64,000 nucleotides of DNA from Limnephilus marmoratus (Eukaryota; Arthropoda; Insecta; Trichoptera; Limnephilidae): assembly GCA_917880885.1 (NCBI GenBank), contig OU862907.1, forward strand, positions 69,559,072 to 69,623,071, read 5' to 3'. The notes beneath the pieces were generated by a model, which saw nothing but the letters and a program-made list of their open reading frames with translations, made no database searches and was not told the DNA's origin. Every line of letters starts with the position of its first letter. Positions within the stretch are counted from its first letter, which is position 1. Of this stretch, positions 54,028-63,524 are shown piece by piece. The position numbers and the translations under genes were made by a program.

Positions 54028-54430
54028 GACCTCCGTAGTTCAGTGGGTAAGACTCTTGACTCACAATCCGGAGGTCGCGGGTTCGAACCCGGAATGCGCA
54101 AATAAATTTTATTTGATTAATTTGTGTTATTTCACAATTAATTCATATAAAATAATATATATAGTATATTTGCGGCATGTTCCAGAGTGGAAGATACTAT
54201 CAGTATCGCCCTGGTGTAAGACCACCATTCAGAATTGAAACGTTGCTTGAAAATGGCTTTAGCCGTGTTTGGTGACCAGATCTGAATAGCCAGGTACTTC
54301 CCAACCTTCCGCTTCCCTACCTCCTTCCCCTCCCCACTACCTTCAGCCTCACAACATACCCCAATTGGGGATGCCATAGTCTCACTGGCTCCAGACGGGA
54401 GCAGTTGAGATTCTTGTGCGGTATTCACTG
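54028..54430 (+). mobile_element. tRNA-derived SINE, copy 2
   Basis: The head at 54028-54101 has GTAGTTCAGTGGGTAAG (A box) and a perfect B box GGTTCGAACCC. Then TTTGATTAATTTGTGTTATT and the same body as copies 1 and 3. The 100-residue minus frame over the body recurs partly in copy 3 (KYLAIQIWSPNTAKAI), but this follows from the sequence identity of the SINE and is not evidence for a protein. Confidence 0.8.
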
Positions 54431-54934
54431 TAAAAACCAAACGTATCTAATGTTTTCCAAAATCAAACACTGGATCACACGATATTATTTATCAAAGGAA
54501 GCGGCCATCGGTTCCTTTTGGCTTTCACGGATTCAAAACGTTGACTTGTGCATTCAAATTAATTTTTATTCATCCAGTGACTTTCGACTCAATGAATCTT
54601 TTAGTTAGAGAAAAAATGAGTTGGTACCTACGAGATAAATTAATTTCTGCAAACATTCTAATAATTGATGTTGTACATACAAAGGAAGAAAACTCTACTA
54701 TTAGGGAACTTTATTAAAATCGGCGAAGCCCATCGACAAGCCGCTTGAAGGGCCAAAAGGCCGGCCAGGGCAACGAAAGCGAGTTTTCGTCTGGTTTAAT
54801 ATAGTAAGGGAGACAAGAACTTCTATAAGACCTTCTATGAGTTATTCCTAAATATTAACAAATTAGCCCGTGGAGCTATAATACCCCTTTACCTAGCATT
54901 CATTGGATGAATAAGGATTCTTATAATAACAGAA

Positions 54935-55105
54935 AATGTTTGGCTTCATTCTAATAAATTCAGAAGGCTTTAGGAAAATATATCAACTTTTTACCATAAT
55001 TTTGTGTGCATCATTAGTCCGAAATCAAGACGAATATAACTCCTCCATCTGGTTTTTAAAATATGTTCAGATTTAATCGAAAAAAATCTGAAGACATATT
55101 ATTTG
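54935..55105 (+). pseudogene. LINE RT C-terminal fragment
   Basis: Reads MFGFILINSEGFRKI, then LCASLVRNQDEYNSSIW, followed by stops. Equivalent to GFVLRNSRGFRNI and TSLVRSQVEY in the LINE at 14545. Short and decayed. Confidence 0.7.
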
Positions 55106-55209
55106 ATTAATTGAGCAAAAAAGTTTAAAATAAATTCCGAAGGCGTTAATTTTCAACTCGGCACTCCTTTCTGTTACTTAGGAAAATTGAAAAATGAGTT
55201 GAAAAATTT

Positions 55210-55600
55210 TCATAAAAAGATTAAAAGACATTTACATTTTGGTTATTGTTTTTTGAAGTTTGGAAAATTTTTACTTGAAAAACTTTTGATCCTGGAAAAT
55301 TTAATTTTTCTAAAAAAAATTCTCTCGAATAATCTTTAGAGAAATATGTCAGAAAAAAGTTCGGGATTTTTTTTAAAAGCCATTCATGTATATTGTATTT
55401 TATGAAGTTTCTAACTTTTGGGAAATTTTTATTTTTTGATAAAATTCTTCCGAAAATTATAAAATCGGAAATTTCATCTCGGAAAATTAGTCGCAAAATA
55501 TGTTGGGATTTTTTGTACAAGCATTTAGATTTTTTTTTCCAAGAAAAATTCTTTCTGGTAATATTGGAAAACCAGAATTTTTTGCTAGCAAAATTGATAT
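55210..55600. repeat. Degenerate ~142-bp AT-rich tandem repeat
   Basis: TCGGGATTTTTTTTAAAAGC (55361) and TTGGGATTTTTTGTACAAGC (55503) mark units 142 bp apart; each is followed by ATTTA or ATTCATG and a GAAATTTTTATTTTTT or CCAAGAAAAATTC string. Related to 52425-52612. Confidence 0.6.
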
Positions 55601-55619
55601 ACAATTATGCGCAGAATTA

Positions 55620-56590
55620 ATAAAACGTCATTTAAAAAAGAATAAAACGCAATCACATCAATACGGTCTTTTTTGTTGGCATCATTGGATCAGCCTTCTG
55701 ACGTCATGGTAAACAAAAAGACTAAATTGTTTTCGGCTGTACAAGACAACTTTTTGTTTTGATCTTATTAAATAATGTATCATTTTTAGTTCTGACCAAA
55801 CTGAAACTTAATTTGAGCGACTTTTAGATTTGTAATTTATTTAACGGACGTAGGATATTTTGATAGAAAATTGATAAGAGTTTGGAAATGGCTGTGGGTG
55901 TACACCATGGTACAATTTAATAACAATAGTGTTTAAAAAAATTGGTGCTACACTGATTACTGAACTGTCGAACGAATAAAACGTTGTGCGTTGTGACGTC
56001 ACACCAGACACGTCATATATTGAGTGTGAAAAAAGGAAAATTGTTTTAACTATGAAAAGTAAGATTAAAACAAATATGTTTGCTGGTATGTAGGTAATGC
56101 TGGTATGTAATGTTGCAGACGAGTCTGCCGTAGTTTTTAGCTCAAAAATGATTTAAGCTATTCTAAAATAGGTGTTTTACAGGATGTATTATTTTTCACA
56201 ATTAATAATTAAATTATTTTCTCCTTAGGAGAAGACCAGAAGAAGTATCCGGCTACTAATTTCCAGACAACTGTGAAGGTAACTAATTTAATTTAATTAA
56301 TATTTATTGACACCCTTTTGGACTTTCACAAATCTATTTATAAATGGATCACAAATACAATATTGGATTGAGTCACCGATATAATATTGTATTTGTAATC
56401 CTTTCTTGGAAGTTTTGAGTTTTGCTTACAAACAAAACTATTAATCTATACTAATGTTGCTTTTTTAAAGTTTCTTTATTCTTTGAATTGTTCGTTACAT
56501 GAATTGGGGATTTTTCGACCACCATACTAGGCACATGCATGTGTTGTGGTAGTCAAATCATGCCTCTGTTATGCATAAGTATGTGCTTGC
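55620..56590. other. No recognised gene
   Basis: AT-rich; nothing coding. The segment GAGAAGACCAGAAGAAGTAT (56227) followed by splice-donor-like GAAGGTAAC is too short to call an exon. Confidence 0.4.
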
Positions 56591-56801
56591 GCTAACAATT
56601 AATTCTTCTTCATATTTTAATGTTTTTTCTTATTATTATACTGTCGCACTCTGTGAAAGAGCAGCTTTTGAATTCTTTTAATTATCACCTTAATATCTTT
56701 ATCCAAGATATTAATAACATCGTTTATATAGTGTAAAAATAAAATTGAGCCCATATAAGACCCTTGTGGTATACCACTTGTAGTTATATATTGGTTATTA
56801 T

Positions 56802-57524
56802 TAGGGGTAGGTAAATTTCGCAAATAAAAAATCGTGATTTCGCATTTAAAAAAACTCAAAATAGAAAATTTCGCATTTATTTCGCAAAAAAAAATATACA
56901 ATGTTAAAAACCCAATTAAAGGCTAGCTAGCATTGTTGTAATTTCTACATTTTCATCTTTCATTGTTTGCTTGCGATCAGTTACGACAATGTTGTAGATA
57001 CTAAAGTACCTCTCGGCATCAACACCTTTGACAGGGCAATTGACACATTGAATAGCTGCTTTTGCAAATCCAGGGTAGCAAGATTTTGATTTAACTAAAA
57101 CTTGCATTACATCCACAGGAGCTTCTTGGCCGACCAATCGAAGTAATTGTCTGTGAAAATGAGAGTACCCGTCAATTAGTTCTTCTTGTGGTACACTTTT
57201 GAAAACCGGAATTTTTGCGAAGCTTTCCACTATGGAATTTGAATTGACAGAAGAAGATGGCACATTTGCTGTTTCCGATGGACAAAATAATCTGCCAATG
57301 TGCTTGTAGCACTCATTTGTTGGATTCGGCCACATGTGTACCAACAATTTATCGTAATCATTTATGTTGTAATAATTGTTAGCGCGTCTGATCAACATTT
57401 GAAAGCACGTAACGTAAAAAGGTGCGAAAGTATTTAATTTTCAAATTTCGCTTTTATCGCAAATAAAATGCAGATTTCGCTTTTATCGCATCTATTTCGT
57501 AAAAACGAAATTTACGTACCCCTA
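56802..57524. mobile_element. hAT derivative with perfect 8-bp target duplication
   Basis: Termini TAGGGGTAGGTAAATTTCG (56802) and its inverse, CGAAATTTACGTACCCCTA (to 57524), match at 18 of 19. GTTATTAT flanks both ends (56794-56801 and 57525-57532). 723 bp long, retaining only the C-terminal part of a transposase. Confidence 0.95.
56916..57398 (-). CDS. hAT transposase C-terminal (dimerisation) fragment
   Basis: 160 residues. The last 50 read GFAKAAIQCVNCPVKGVDAE, then RYFSIYNIVVTDRKQTMKDE and NVEITTMLA. This is the hATC dimerisation region (p.la.aa......PvSs.d.ER.FS.y..vvtdrR..l..env), which carries the last part of the catalytic domain. The BED finger and the DDE core are missing. Start ATG at 57398 is close to the right terminus, so this is an internal deletion derivative rather than a full transposase. 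Confidence 0.85.
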   Translation of the reverse strand: MLIRRANNYYNINDYDKLLVHMWPNPTNECYKHIGRLFCPSETANVPSSSVNSNSIVESFAKIPVFKSVPQEELIDGYSHFHRQLLRLVGQEAPVDVMQVLVKSKSCYPGFAKAAIQCVNCPVKGVDAERYFSIYNIVVTDRKQTMKDENVEITTMLASL

Positions 57525-57770
57525 GTTATTATATATGTATTTGCGAACCAGTCCAATAGTTTCCCATCAATACCGAGCTTACATAGTAACAAGGAGAATA
57601 TTATGGAATACTTTGTCAAAGGTATATTAATATGTGGAATCGGCTTGAGTTCTGTTAGATAATGCCATCGAAACATAATTTTGATATAACGAGAGATTTG
57701 TTAGAGTTGATCTGTTCGTAATCCAAGTTTATTCGGAATAGTGAAATGGTTTAGGTGTGTATGGAGTAAT

Positions 57771-58384
57771 TTTATCTAGTAATAGTTTTAAAAAAAGTTT
57801 CGATACTAAGGATAGCTATTTTTGTTTTTGTCTGGAGATTTAATCTTATTTTTTTGTAATTCTTGGGCATTAACTACCTATATAACAATTTCTAGACATT
57901 TTGTTTTGAAAAGTTTTATTTTCTATGTACATTTGTTACTTCAAATTTTTAATTTTTTGCTACCAGTTTCGTCACTTCCGTGTCATTCACTAGCAAACTT
58001 AAAAATTTAATGCAAGTACAAAACTATTAGATTTAATTGGGTGGGAGGGGGAGTAGTGGGAGGGTTGATTTTGGGGGAGGGGAAGAAAGTTATGAGGAGT
58101 CGACATTACATGGAAACATTGTTAATAAGGGTGATTTGCAGGGTAGGTACTATTATTTTATTAATTGCATTGATTTTTGATGTCATTTTTTTGTTTATTT
58201 CCCATGCCTATGTATATGGTGCAACAAATTAAAATATTTATTTTATATTGGAATGTTTTAACTTGGTTTTATCTTTGTTGAAGCTATAGCCTGCCTCTAT
58301 TAAATGGTTAGTAAACTCGGAACAGTTATTATTTCGGAGACAAAGTCATGTTCCAAATTACTTTACAAAGTGTATTTTTTTACA
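57771..58384. other. No recognised gene; G-rich stretch
   Basis: A G-rich run (GGGTGGGAGGGGGAGTAGTG) at 58040-58085 could form a G-quadruplex. Otherwise AT-rich. Confidence 0.5.
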
Positions 58385-58700
58385 TTAGCTCCACACAGGA
58401 GGCCCTGAGGAAAATAATTCCCCTCAAGGCCTATGTCATCTTTGTAATGCTGTGTGGAGGGTCTTTTTAGGAAATATGAATCCATCCCTCTTACTGCGGT
58501 ACAAGGCGATGTTCCTAGAGAGTACCTACGGCTGGAACAGTCAAAGGGACTTCCTCAATCACTCTCTTCAAATATGGCCTACCATGCAGCTTATGGACAG
58601 ACGCATCTGCCGCCAATACCCGTACAAACCTTACCCCATGAACCCGGGCACCACTGCTAAGTCACCAAACGTAGCAAACCACTTGTGGTGACCTATGGCA
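58385..58700 (-). mobile_element. Short element sharing a LINE 3' hairpin, copy 2
   Basis: Reverse-orientation copy of 28375-28700: on the minus strand CTGCCATAGGTCACCACAAG, TTTGGTGACTTAGCAGTGGT and ATTGGCGGCAGATGCGTCTG, ending with the CTCCACACAG...GGCCTTGAGG...CCTCAGGGCC...CTGTGTGGAG hairpin (58462-58384). Confidence 0.65.
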
Positions 58701-58912
58701 GAGATGTTGGTTATCCACAAATAAATATGTAAAAACGGGATATAAGTACATATGTTGTGTATCTTTTAGGGAGTAATGTATGAGAAATCGTATCGAAAGC
58801 CTTTGCTAAGTCTAATAATACGAGTAGTACGATCTTTTTCTTTCCCCCATCTATATTTTCAGAAACATGTCTTGTAAGTTACGATACATGTGCAATTTTA
58901 TGTACATACATA

Positions 58913-59450
58913 AGACGGCCGGCGTAGTCCAGCGGTAAGGCTCTTGACTAGCACTCTGAAGGTCGCGGGATCGAACCCCGGCCGCGGCGTTGCAAATAAG
59001 TTTTATTTGTTTTTCTACCTCAATGTACACTCGTTAAGATAAGAAGTAAAAAAATAATATGCGTAAATTTAAAAAATGTAAAGGAAGTTGAAGACCTCTG
59101 TAGAAAGATTTGATATTACAAATATTTAAAGAAAATAAATTAATTAATTTGTGTTATTTCACAATGTATTCATTTAAAATAATATATAGTATACTTGCGG
59201 CACGTTCCAGAGTGGAAGATACTCTCAGTATCGCCCTGGTGTAAGACCACTATTCAGAATTGAAACGTTGCTTGAAATGGCTTTAGCCGTGTTTGGTGAC
59301 CAGATCTGAATAGCCAGGTACTTCCCCACCTTCCTCTTCCCTATCTCTTTTCCCTCCCCACTGCCTCCACATACCCCAATTGGGGATGCCATAGTTCCAC
59401 TGGCTACAGACGGGGGCAGTTGGGACTCTTGTGCGGTATTCATGTAAAAT
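58913..59450 (+). mobile_element. tRNA-derived SINE, copy 3 (with internal extra sequence)
   Basis: The head at 58913-58988 has GTAGTCCAGCGGTAAGG and B box GGATCGAACCCC. About 150 bp of unrelated AT-rich sequence follows before the shared body resumes at about 59143 (TTAATTTGTGTTATTTCACA) and ends near 59445 with TCTTGTGCGGTATTCATG. Confidence 0.75.
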
Positions 59451-59554
59451 TAAAAAATATATATTTATTTACCTTTATATAAATATATTGAGAACCTCTG
59501 AATTCTATTTTTAATTATAATTCATTCTTTTAAAATTAAAAAAAAAATAAGATT

Positions 59555-59767
59555 AGAAACTTTCGCGGGCGTGCGCACAACGAATCACCAAAGTTTTATC
59601 ACAATCGGATGAATGGTATAGGAAATAATTTGATAACGCCACAGAATTATATAAAGGAAACATCACTTGTGTGCGCACAACGAATCACCAAAGTTTTATC
59701 ACAATCGTATGGATGGCATATGAAATAATTTGATAACGCCAGAGCTCATTATTATACAAATTATATT
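59555..59767 (+). repeat. Dispersed relatives of the 98-bp satellite unit
   Basis: Two units 100 bp apart: GTGCGCACAACGAATCACC at 59571 and 59671, each followed by CAAAGTTTTATCACAATCG and ending with GATAACGCCA. The repeat resumes at 62990, so the hAT at 59776-62981 interrupts it. Confidence 0.85.
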
Positions 59768-59989
59768 ATTTAGGACAGGGGTCACCAAATGGCGGACCGC
59801 GGTCCGGATCAGATACAAAATATTTGACACACGTAACTTGAGTAAGTAATTTGATAATTTTCCCAGCGCTTTGTCAATGCTGCCGTCGATTCGGCAAAGG
59901 AAAGGAAAGCTTGTATGGGAGCTCCTGACAGTAGTAAAAAGCTTTTTGCGAAAACTCGATCTTTCCAACATTGATCTTGATAATTAACT

Positions 59990-60720
59990 AACTAACACTT
60001 CCCTAATTTTAAAATATAACGAGCTTGACGTCGGCCAATACAAAACCATCATTAAGGATCTTAAATCGGAATTCGAAAAGAGATTTATCAATTTTAGAAA
60101 ATTGAGAATGTCGTCGACATCCCCACCAACTAACACCAATAATAGGAAGTTTCTTATGAATATTTTGTTGGTGCTAATAAATACCCAGAATTAAAAAAAT
60201 ACCCTTGAAACTTGTCACTTTGTTTGGGTCAACACAAGTTTGTTTGGCAGCATTTTCCAAGATCAACTTCATTAAAAATACCCTTGAAACTTGTCACTTT
60301 GTTTGGGTCAACACAAGTTTGTTTGGCAGCATTTTCCAAGATCAACTTCATTAAAAATACCCTTGAAACTTGTCACTTTGTTTGGGTCAACACAAGTTTG
60401 TTTGGCAGCATTTTCCAAGATCAACTTCATTAAAAATACCCTTGAAACTTGTCACTTTGTTTGGGTCAACACAAGTTTGTTTGGCAGCATTTTCCAAGAT
60501 CAACTTCATTAAAAATACCCTTGAAACTTGTCACTTTGTTTGGGTCAACACAAGTTTGTTTGGCAGCATTTTCCAAGATCAACTTCATTAAAAATAAATT
60601 CCGGAGCAGACTTACCGATGGCAATGAACATCTCCAAGATTTAATGAATAGCTTGCACAAACTTTAGTCCAAACTTCGGACGGATTGCCTTCGAAGGCAA
60701 AAAATGTAATTCTTCTCATC
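59990..60720 (+). pseudogene. hAT transposase C-terminal remnant
   Basis: NELDVGQYKTIIKDLKSEFE and KRFINFRKLR at 60022-60115, and FRSRLTDGNEHLQDLMN at 60599-60650 after the array. These correspond to the late part of EPM2AIP1/Charlie-type hAT transposases (..F..RF.DF.. and ..yRSRLTDehL...lr.a). The unit of the 79-bp array reads FVWVNTSLFGS, the segment that normally precedes the cysteine and RSRLTD part. Confidence 0.6.
60201..60595 (+). repeat. Five identical 79-bp tandem repeats
   Basis: Units start at 60201, 60280, 60359, 60438 and 60517, and look identical: ACCCTTGAAACTTGTCAC... to ...TTCATTAAAAAT. Because 79 is not a multiple of 3, a ribosome reads all three frames in turn; all remain open, giving overlapping 72-73-residue frames that are not genes. 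The unit is a duplicated piece of the hAT transposase. Confidence 0.97.
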
Positions 60721-60736
60721 AATATTGTAAATAAAC

Positions 60737-61993
60737 TAGTGTCCGACCAAAACAGAACTTTCCACAGAAACTGAAACCCGCGGTGTCTGTCTCAGTTTCG
60801 GCCGAAACCGAAACTGAAACTTTTTTAGACATGTTAAAAATCGATAGTGTACTGTTTTTTGACTTATTTTTTACACTTATTCAGACAGTTAACACGTGTA
60901 AAATTAAATAAAATAAATAAAAAAAAACAATAATTTAAGTAAGTATGTAAAAAAAATATTTTTTTTTACATTACTTCTTAAACATTATAAAGGACCTCAA
61001 TAATTGAGTATTTTAATTTTTATTGGGTTTACAATCACAAAATATAATAACAATAATTGAATTAAGATTTTTTTATTTTTTTATTACTGCTTTAATACAA
61101 ATCAAAATTAATAAACATGTTAACTACTTCTTGGAACAAACTTTTCAATAATCAACACTTAAGGCGATCCACTAGTTCACTACTGTGCCGTGGACAGTAG
61201 TTCTTCGGTGGATGCCATAGGGGTCACTTTGAATAACCGAATTCGTCGACTAGCGGCCGTATTGTAAAATATCAACGCGAAGATTGGGTGTAAATATCAA
61301 CTTTTTTTGCGATTATTATAAAATAAACTGAATTTGCCACATTACACAATAAAACCATATCCGAAAAGGGGTTTATAAATAGGAGAGTTTGGACTTGAAA
61401 GTGTGTTTTTTAGACTTTATACTTTATTTTTTTATAGGCTTATTAAAAGACTTATAAAAAAAACTGACCGATATTTTAAAGGGCCAAGGTATGTTCTACA
61501 CGTAGTATTTAATTGAAGCATCTACAATACTTCTAAGTGATCAAATTTTCAAAACAAAAACATATGATTTTGCATTATTTACTATGGCTTCATCTTAAAG
61601 GAAGGACCTCATTAATTGAGTATTTTGCTGATGATGGTGGGCGACATAAGAGCCACCAACTCACCCGAAGTCAGCCGAACGAGAAGTTCCAAGAAGTACT
61701 TAACATGTTGTGTTATTTTTTATAAATTTTGTTAATTTTATAGAAGTAATAGGTATAAAGAAAATATTATTTTTTCACATGATTCAATTATTGTTTATTT
61801 TTTTTGTTATTTATTTAATTTAACACGTGTTAACTGTCTGAATAAGTGTAAAAATAAGTCTAATAACAGTAAACAATCGATTTTTAACATGTCTAAAAAA
61901 GTTTCTGTTTCGACAGATTTTCTGCGAATCTAGATTTTTTTTGCCGAAACTTGCCGAAACCGAAACCGGAACGGAACCTTCAGTCGGTCACTA
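60737..61993. mobile_element. Second hAT-like element, nested
   Basis: Termini TAGTGTCCGACC (60737) and GGTCACTA (to 61993; inverse TAGTGACCGACTG). Long subterminal inverted similarity: CCGAAACCGAAACTGAAAC, TTTTTTAGACATGTTAAAAA and TTCAGACAGTTAACACGTGT occur inverted at the two ends. Flanks AAATAAAC and AAAAAACC match at 6 of 8. The 62-residue frame at 61537-61725 is not recognisable. Confidence 0.7.
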
Positions 61994-62035
61994 AAAAAAC
62001 CCTTGGTTCTTCTTTTTATTCATAACATTTTTTTA

Positions 62036-62807
62036 TCTATAATATAAAAATGAATCGCTAAATTTGTTGGTAAGCCCAAATCTCGAGAGCGGCTGAACCG
62101 ATTTCGCTAATTCTTTTTTTAAAATATTCCTTGAAGTTCGAGGATGGTTCTTACGGAGAGAAAAAATAAGAAAATTGCGCCGAAAATTAGATAATAACAG
62201 AAAACATCGCACGTTTGACAGTTCACGTGTTAGAGAATGACATTTTGCAAAACAATGAATGATTGTTCAATCAGGATTCTATTTTTGAAAAGTTGAAAAA
62301 TTTATTTAAAGTAGGTACTCCCCTAATAGTTTGAATCGAATAAAGAATTTTAGATATTTTAAATAGGTACCTATGCTAGGTACCAAATTTAACATACATG
62401 AAAGATGGAAATTTGAATAAAAATTGTAAAAGGTGGCAAGCGGGCTGTTTAAAAACTGAATGTACTGGGTTTGAATATATGGAACGCGGGAGGAGGGTTG
62501 GTGGGATGAGGGAGTGAGAAAGGGAAGAGGGAAGGCGGGGAAGCTGAAAGGGGAACGCGGGACGGGAAGTGGAAGTGTGAGGGGGGAGGGGAACTCGGGA
62601 GGGGGGTTCGCGGGACGGAAGAAGGGGGGGGGGGTGGAGTTGGGAGAGGGAAGGTGGAGGTGACGGAGTGGGAACGCGAGAGAGGAAGAGGACGTAGGAG
62701 AAGAAGGGGAGACGGTAGGGGAACGGGACGAATGGGAAAGGAGACACTCACAGGGAGAAACAGTTTCTTTATTAAATGGCATAGCAACGCATGCCGGGAC
62801 CAGCTAG
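62036..62807 (+). mobile_element. Complete non-autonomous Helitron
   Basis: Begins TCTATAATATAAAAATGAAT after an A and ends CTAG (62804-62807) before a T, the A/T target of Helitrons. The 3' hairpin is GGCAT (62778-62782) with ATGCC (62791-62795), eight bases before CTAG. 772 bp, no helicase. The interior contains a purine-rich tract at 62478-62740. Confidence 0.82.
62478..62740 (+). repeat. G/A-rich strand-asymmetric tract
   Basis: Around 260 bp of nearly pure purine on the plus strand, with many GGGAGG and GGGGAACGCGGG strings and G runs up to 10 (GAAGGGGGGGGGGTGG). It can form G-quadruplexes or triplex (H-DNA). The Pro/Ser-rich frames on the minus strand here come from this composition. 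Confidence 0.9.
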
Positions 62808-62989
62808 TTATTTAATAAAATAATGTTCCGGAACCCATTCGTTTTATTTGTTCATTGAAATTGTTATTATTTCAATTGTGAAGTCGGGGAGGGGGGAAGG
62901 GTAGGCTTTTTCCCTTCAGGACCGCAACGGTAATGTTATTTTAAAAAACGGACCAGTAATGAAAGTAATTGGTGAGCCCTGGTATAGGA

Positions 62990-63215
62990 AATATCTCATA
63001 ACGCCAGAGCTCAACATTATGTATTATAGAAACCTTCGCGGGCGTGCGCACATCATATCACAACAGTTTCATCGCAATTGGAAAAAATGGTTTATGGAAT
63101 AACTTCATAACGCCAGAGATAAAACTTATAAAAAGCTTACATTGAATAGAAACCTTCGCGGGCGTGTACACAACAAATCACGAAAGTTCTTCGCAATCGG
63201 ATTAAAAGTACAGGA
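62990..63215 (+). repeat. Dispersed relatives of the 98-bp satellite unit, continued
   Basis: AACCTTCGCGGGCGTGCGCAC at 63029 and AACCTTCGCGGGCGTGTACAC at 63151, with TTTCATCGCAATTGG and CATAACGCCAGAG. Continues the repeat broken by the hAT at 59776-62981. Confidence 0.8.
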
Positions 63216-63309
63216 AATAATAAGGAACAAACAAAGAAATATTCATTGAATAAAAATATTATACTAAAAATCCAAATGAAATATGAAAAAGAACAAGACA
63301 CAGAAAAAT

Positions 63310-63400
63310 AAAAATATAACTGACGTAACTGGGCCACAAACCCATGACCTCTCATCTTACTGGAACGATTTGGGCAATACGGCTACTGAGACCTCATATT
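63310..63400 (-). mobile_element. Degenerate tRNA-like SINE head
   Basis: On the minus strand GTCTCAGTAGCCGTATTGC (A-box-like), CGTTCCAGTAAGATGAGAG and GTCATGGGTTTGTGG (decayed B box), then AT-rich body. Looks like the head of a tRNA-derived SINE; weaker than the three above. Confidence 0.4.
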
Positions 63401-63524
63401 TTATCAATCACATATTTCAAATTTCAGATTTAACAATATTATCTGTGACTATATTCTTCCCCAAATCATAGGCAGATACCAAATGAGAAACAACTGTTTG
63501 AAGATCAGGTAACTTTGATAGTTC

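Larger units (their letters stand above)
56600..57770 (-). pseudogene. LINE RT fragment interrupted by a hAT element
   Basis: Minus-strand GKLLDWFANTYI (about 57570-57535) and NNQYITTSGIPQGSYMGS with ILFLHYINDVINIL (56800-56700) are parts of the same RT as in the other LINEs. About 20-25 residues normally found between them are missing, so the copy had a deletion as well. The 723-bp hAT derivative lies at the junction. Confidence 0.75.
59776..62981 (+). mobile_element. 3.2-kb hAT element carrying nested insertions
   Basis: Left end CAGGGGTCACCAAATGG; right end AATTGGTGAGCCCTG (inverse CAGGGCTCACCAATT). Flanks ATTTAGGA (59768-59775) and GTATAGGA (62982-62989) match at 6 of 8. The element sits inside the 98-bp-type repeat. 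It contains a broken transposase, a 79-bp array, a second hAT (60737-61993) and a Helitron (62036-62807). Confidence 0.75.

Noticed and set aside
54028..54101. tRNA-like sequence with good A and B boxes (also 58913-58988 and 28190-28260 minus)
   Set aside because: All three are followed by the same non-tRNA body and the acceptor stem does not pair as in a functional tRNA. They are SINE heads and not tRNA genes.
54138..54440. 100-residue minus-strand frame partly repeated at 59225-59443
   Set aside because: Similarity follows from the SINE body being repeated at DNA level; frames shift between copies, so a protein is not supported.
60201..60667. Overlapping 72-73-residue frames repeated every 79 bp
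   Set aside because: The period is not a multiple of three, so the same peptide recurs in shifted frames of one tandem repeat. This is a shadow of a decayed transposase piece.
61165..61265. GATCCACTAGTTC and GAATTCGTCGACTAGCGGCC resemble cloning-vector polylinker sequence
   Set aside because: The strings lie within a hAT-like element whose inverted subterminal regions bracket them, and no further vector sequence follows. Probably chance, although a vector screen of the assembly would settle it.
62306..62787. Three overlapping minus-strand frames of 112-158 residues rich in Pro, Ser and Phe
   Set aside because: They arise from the strand-asymmetric purine tract of the Helitron; all three frames look alike and none has a domain.
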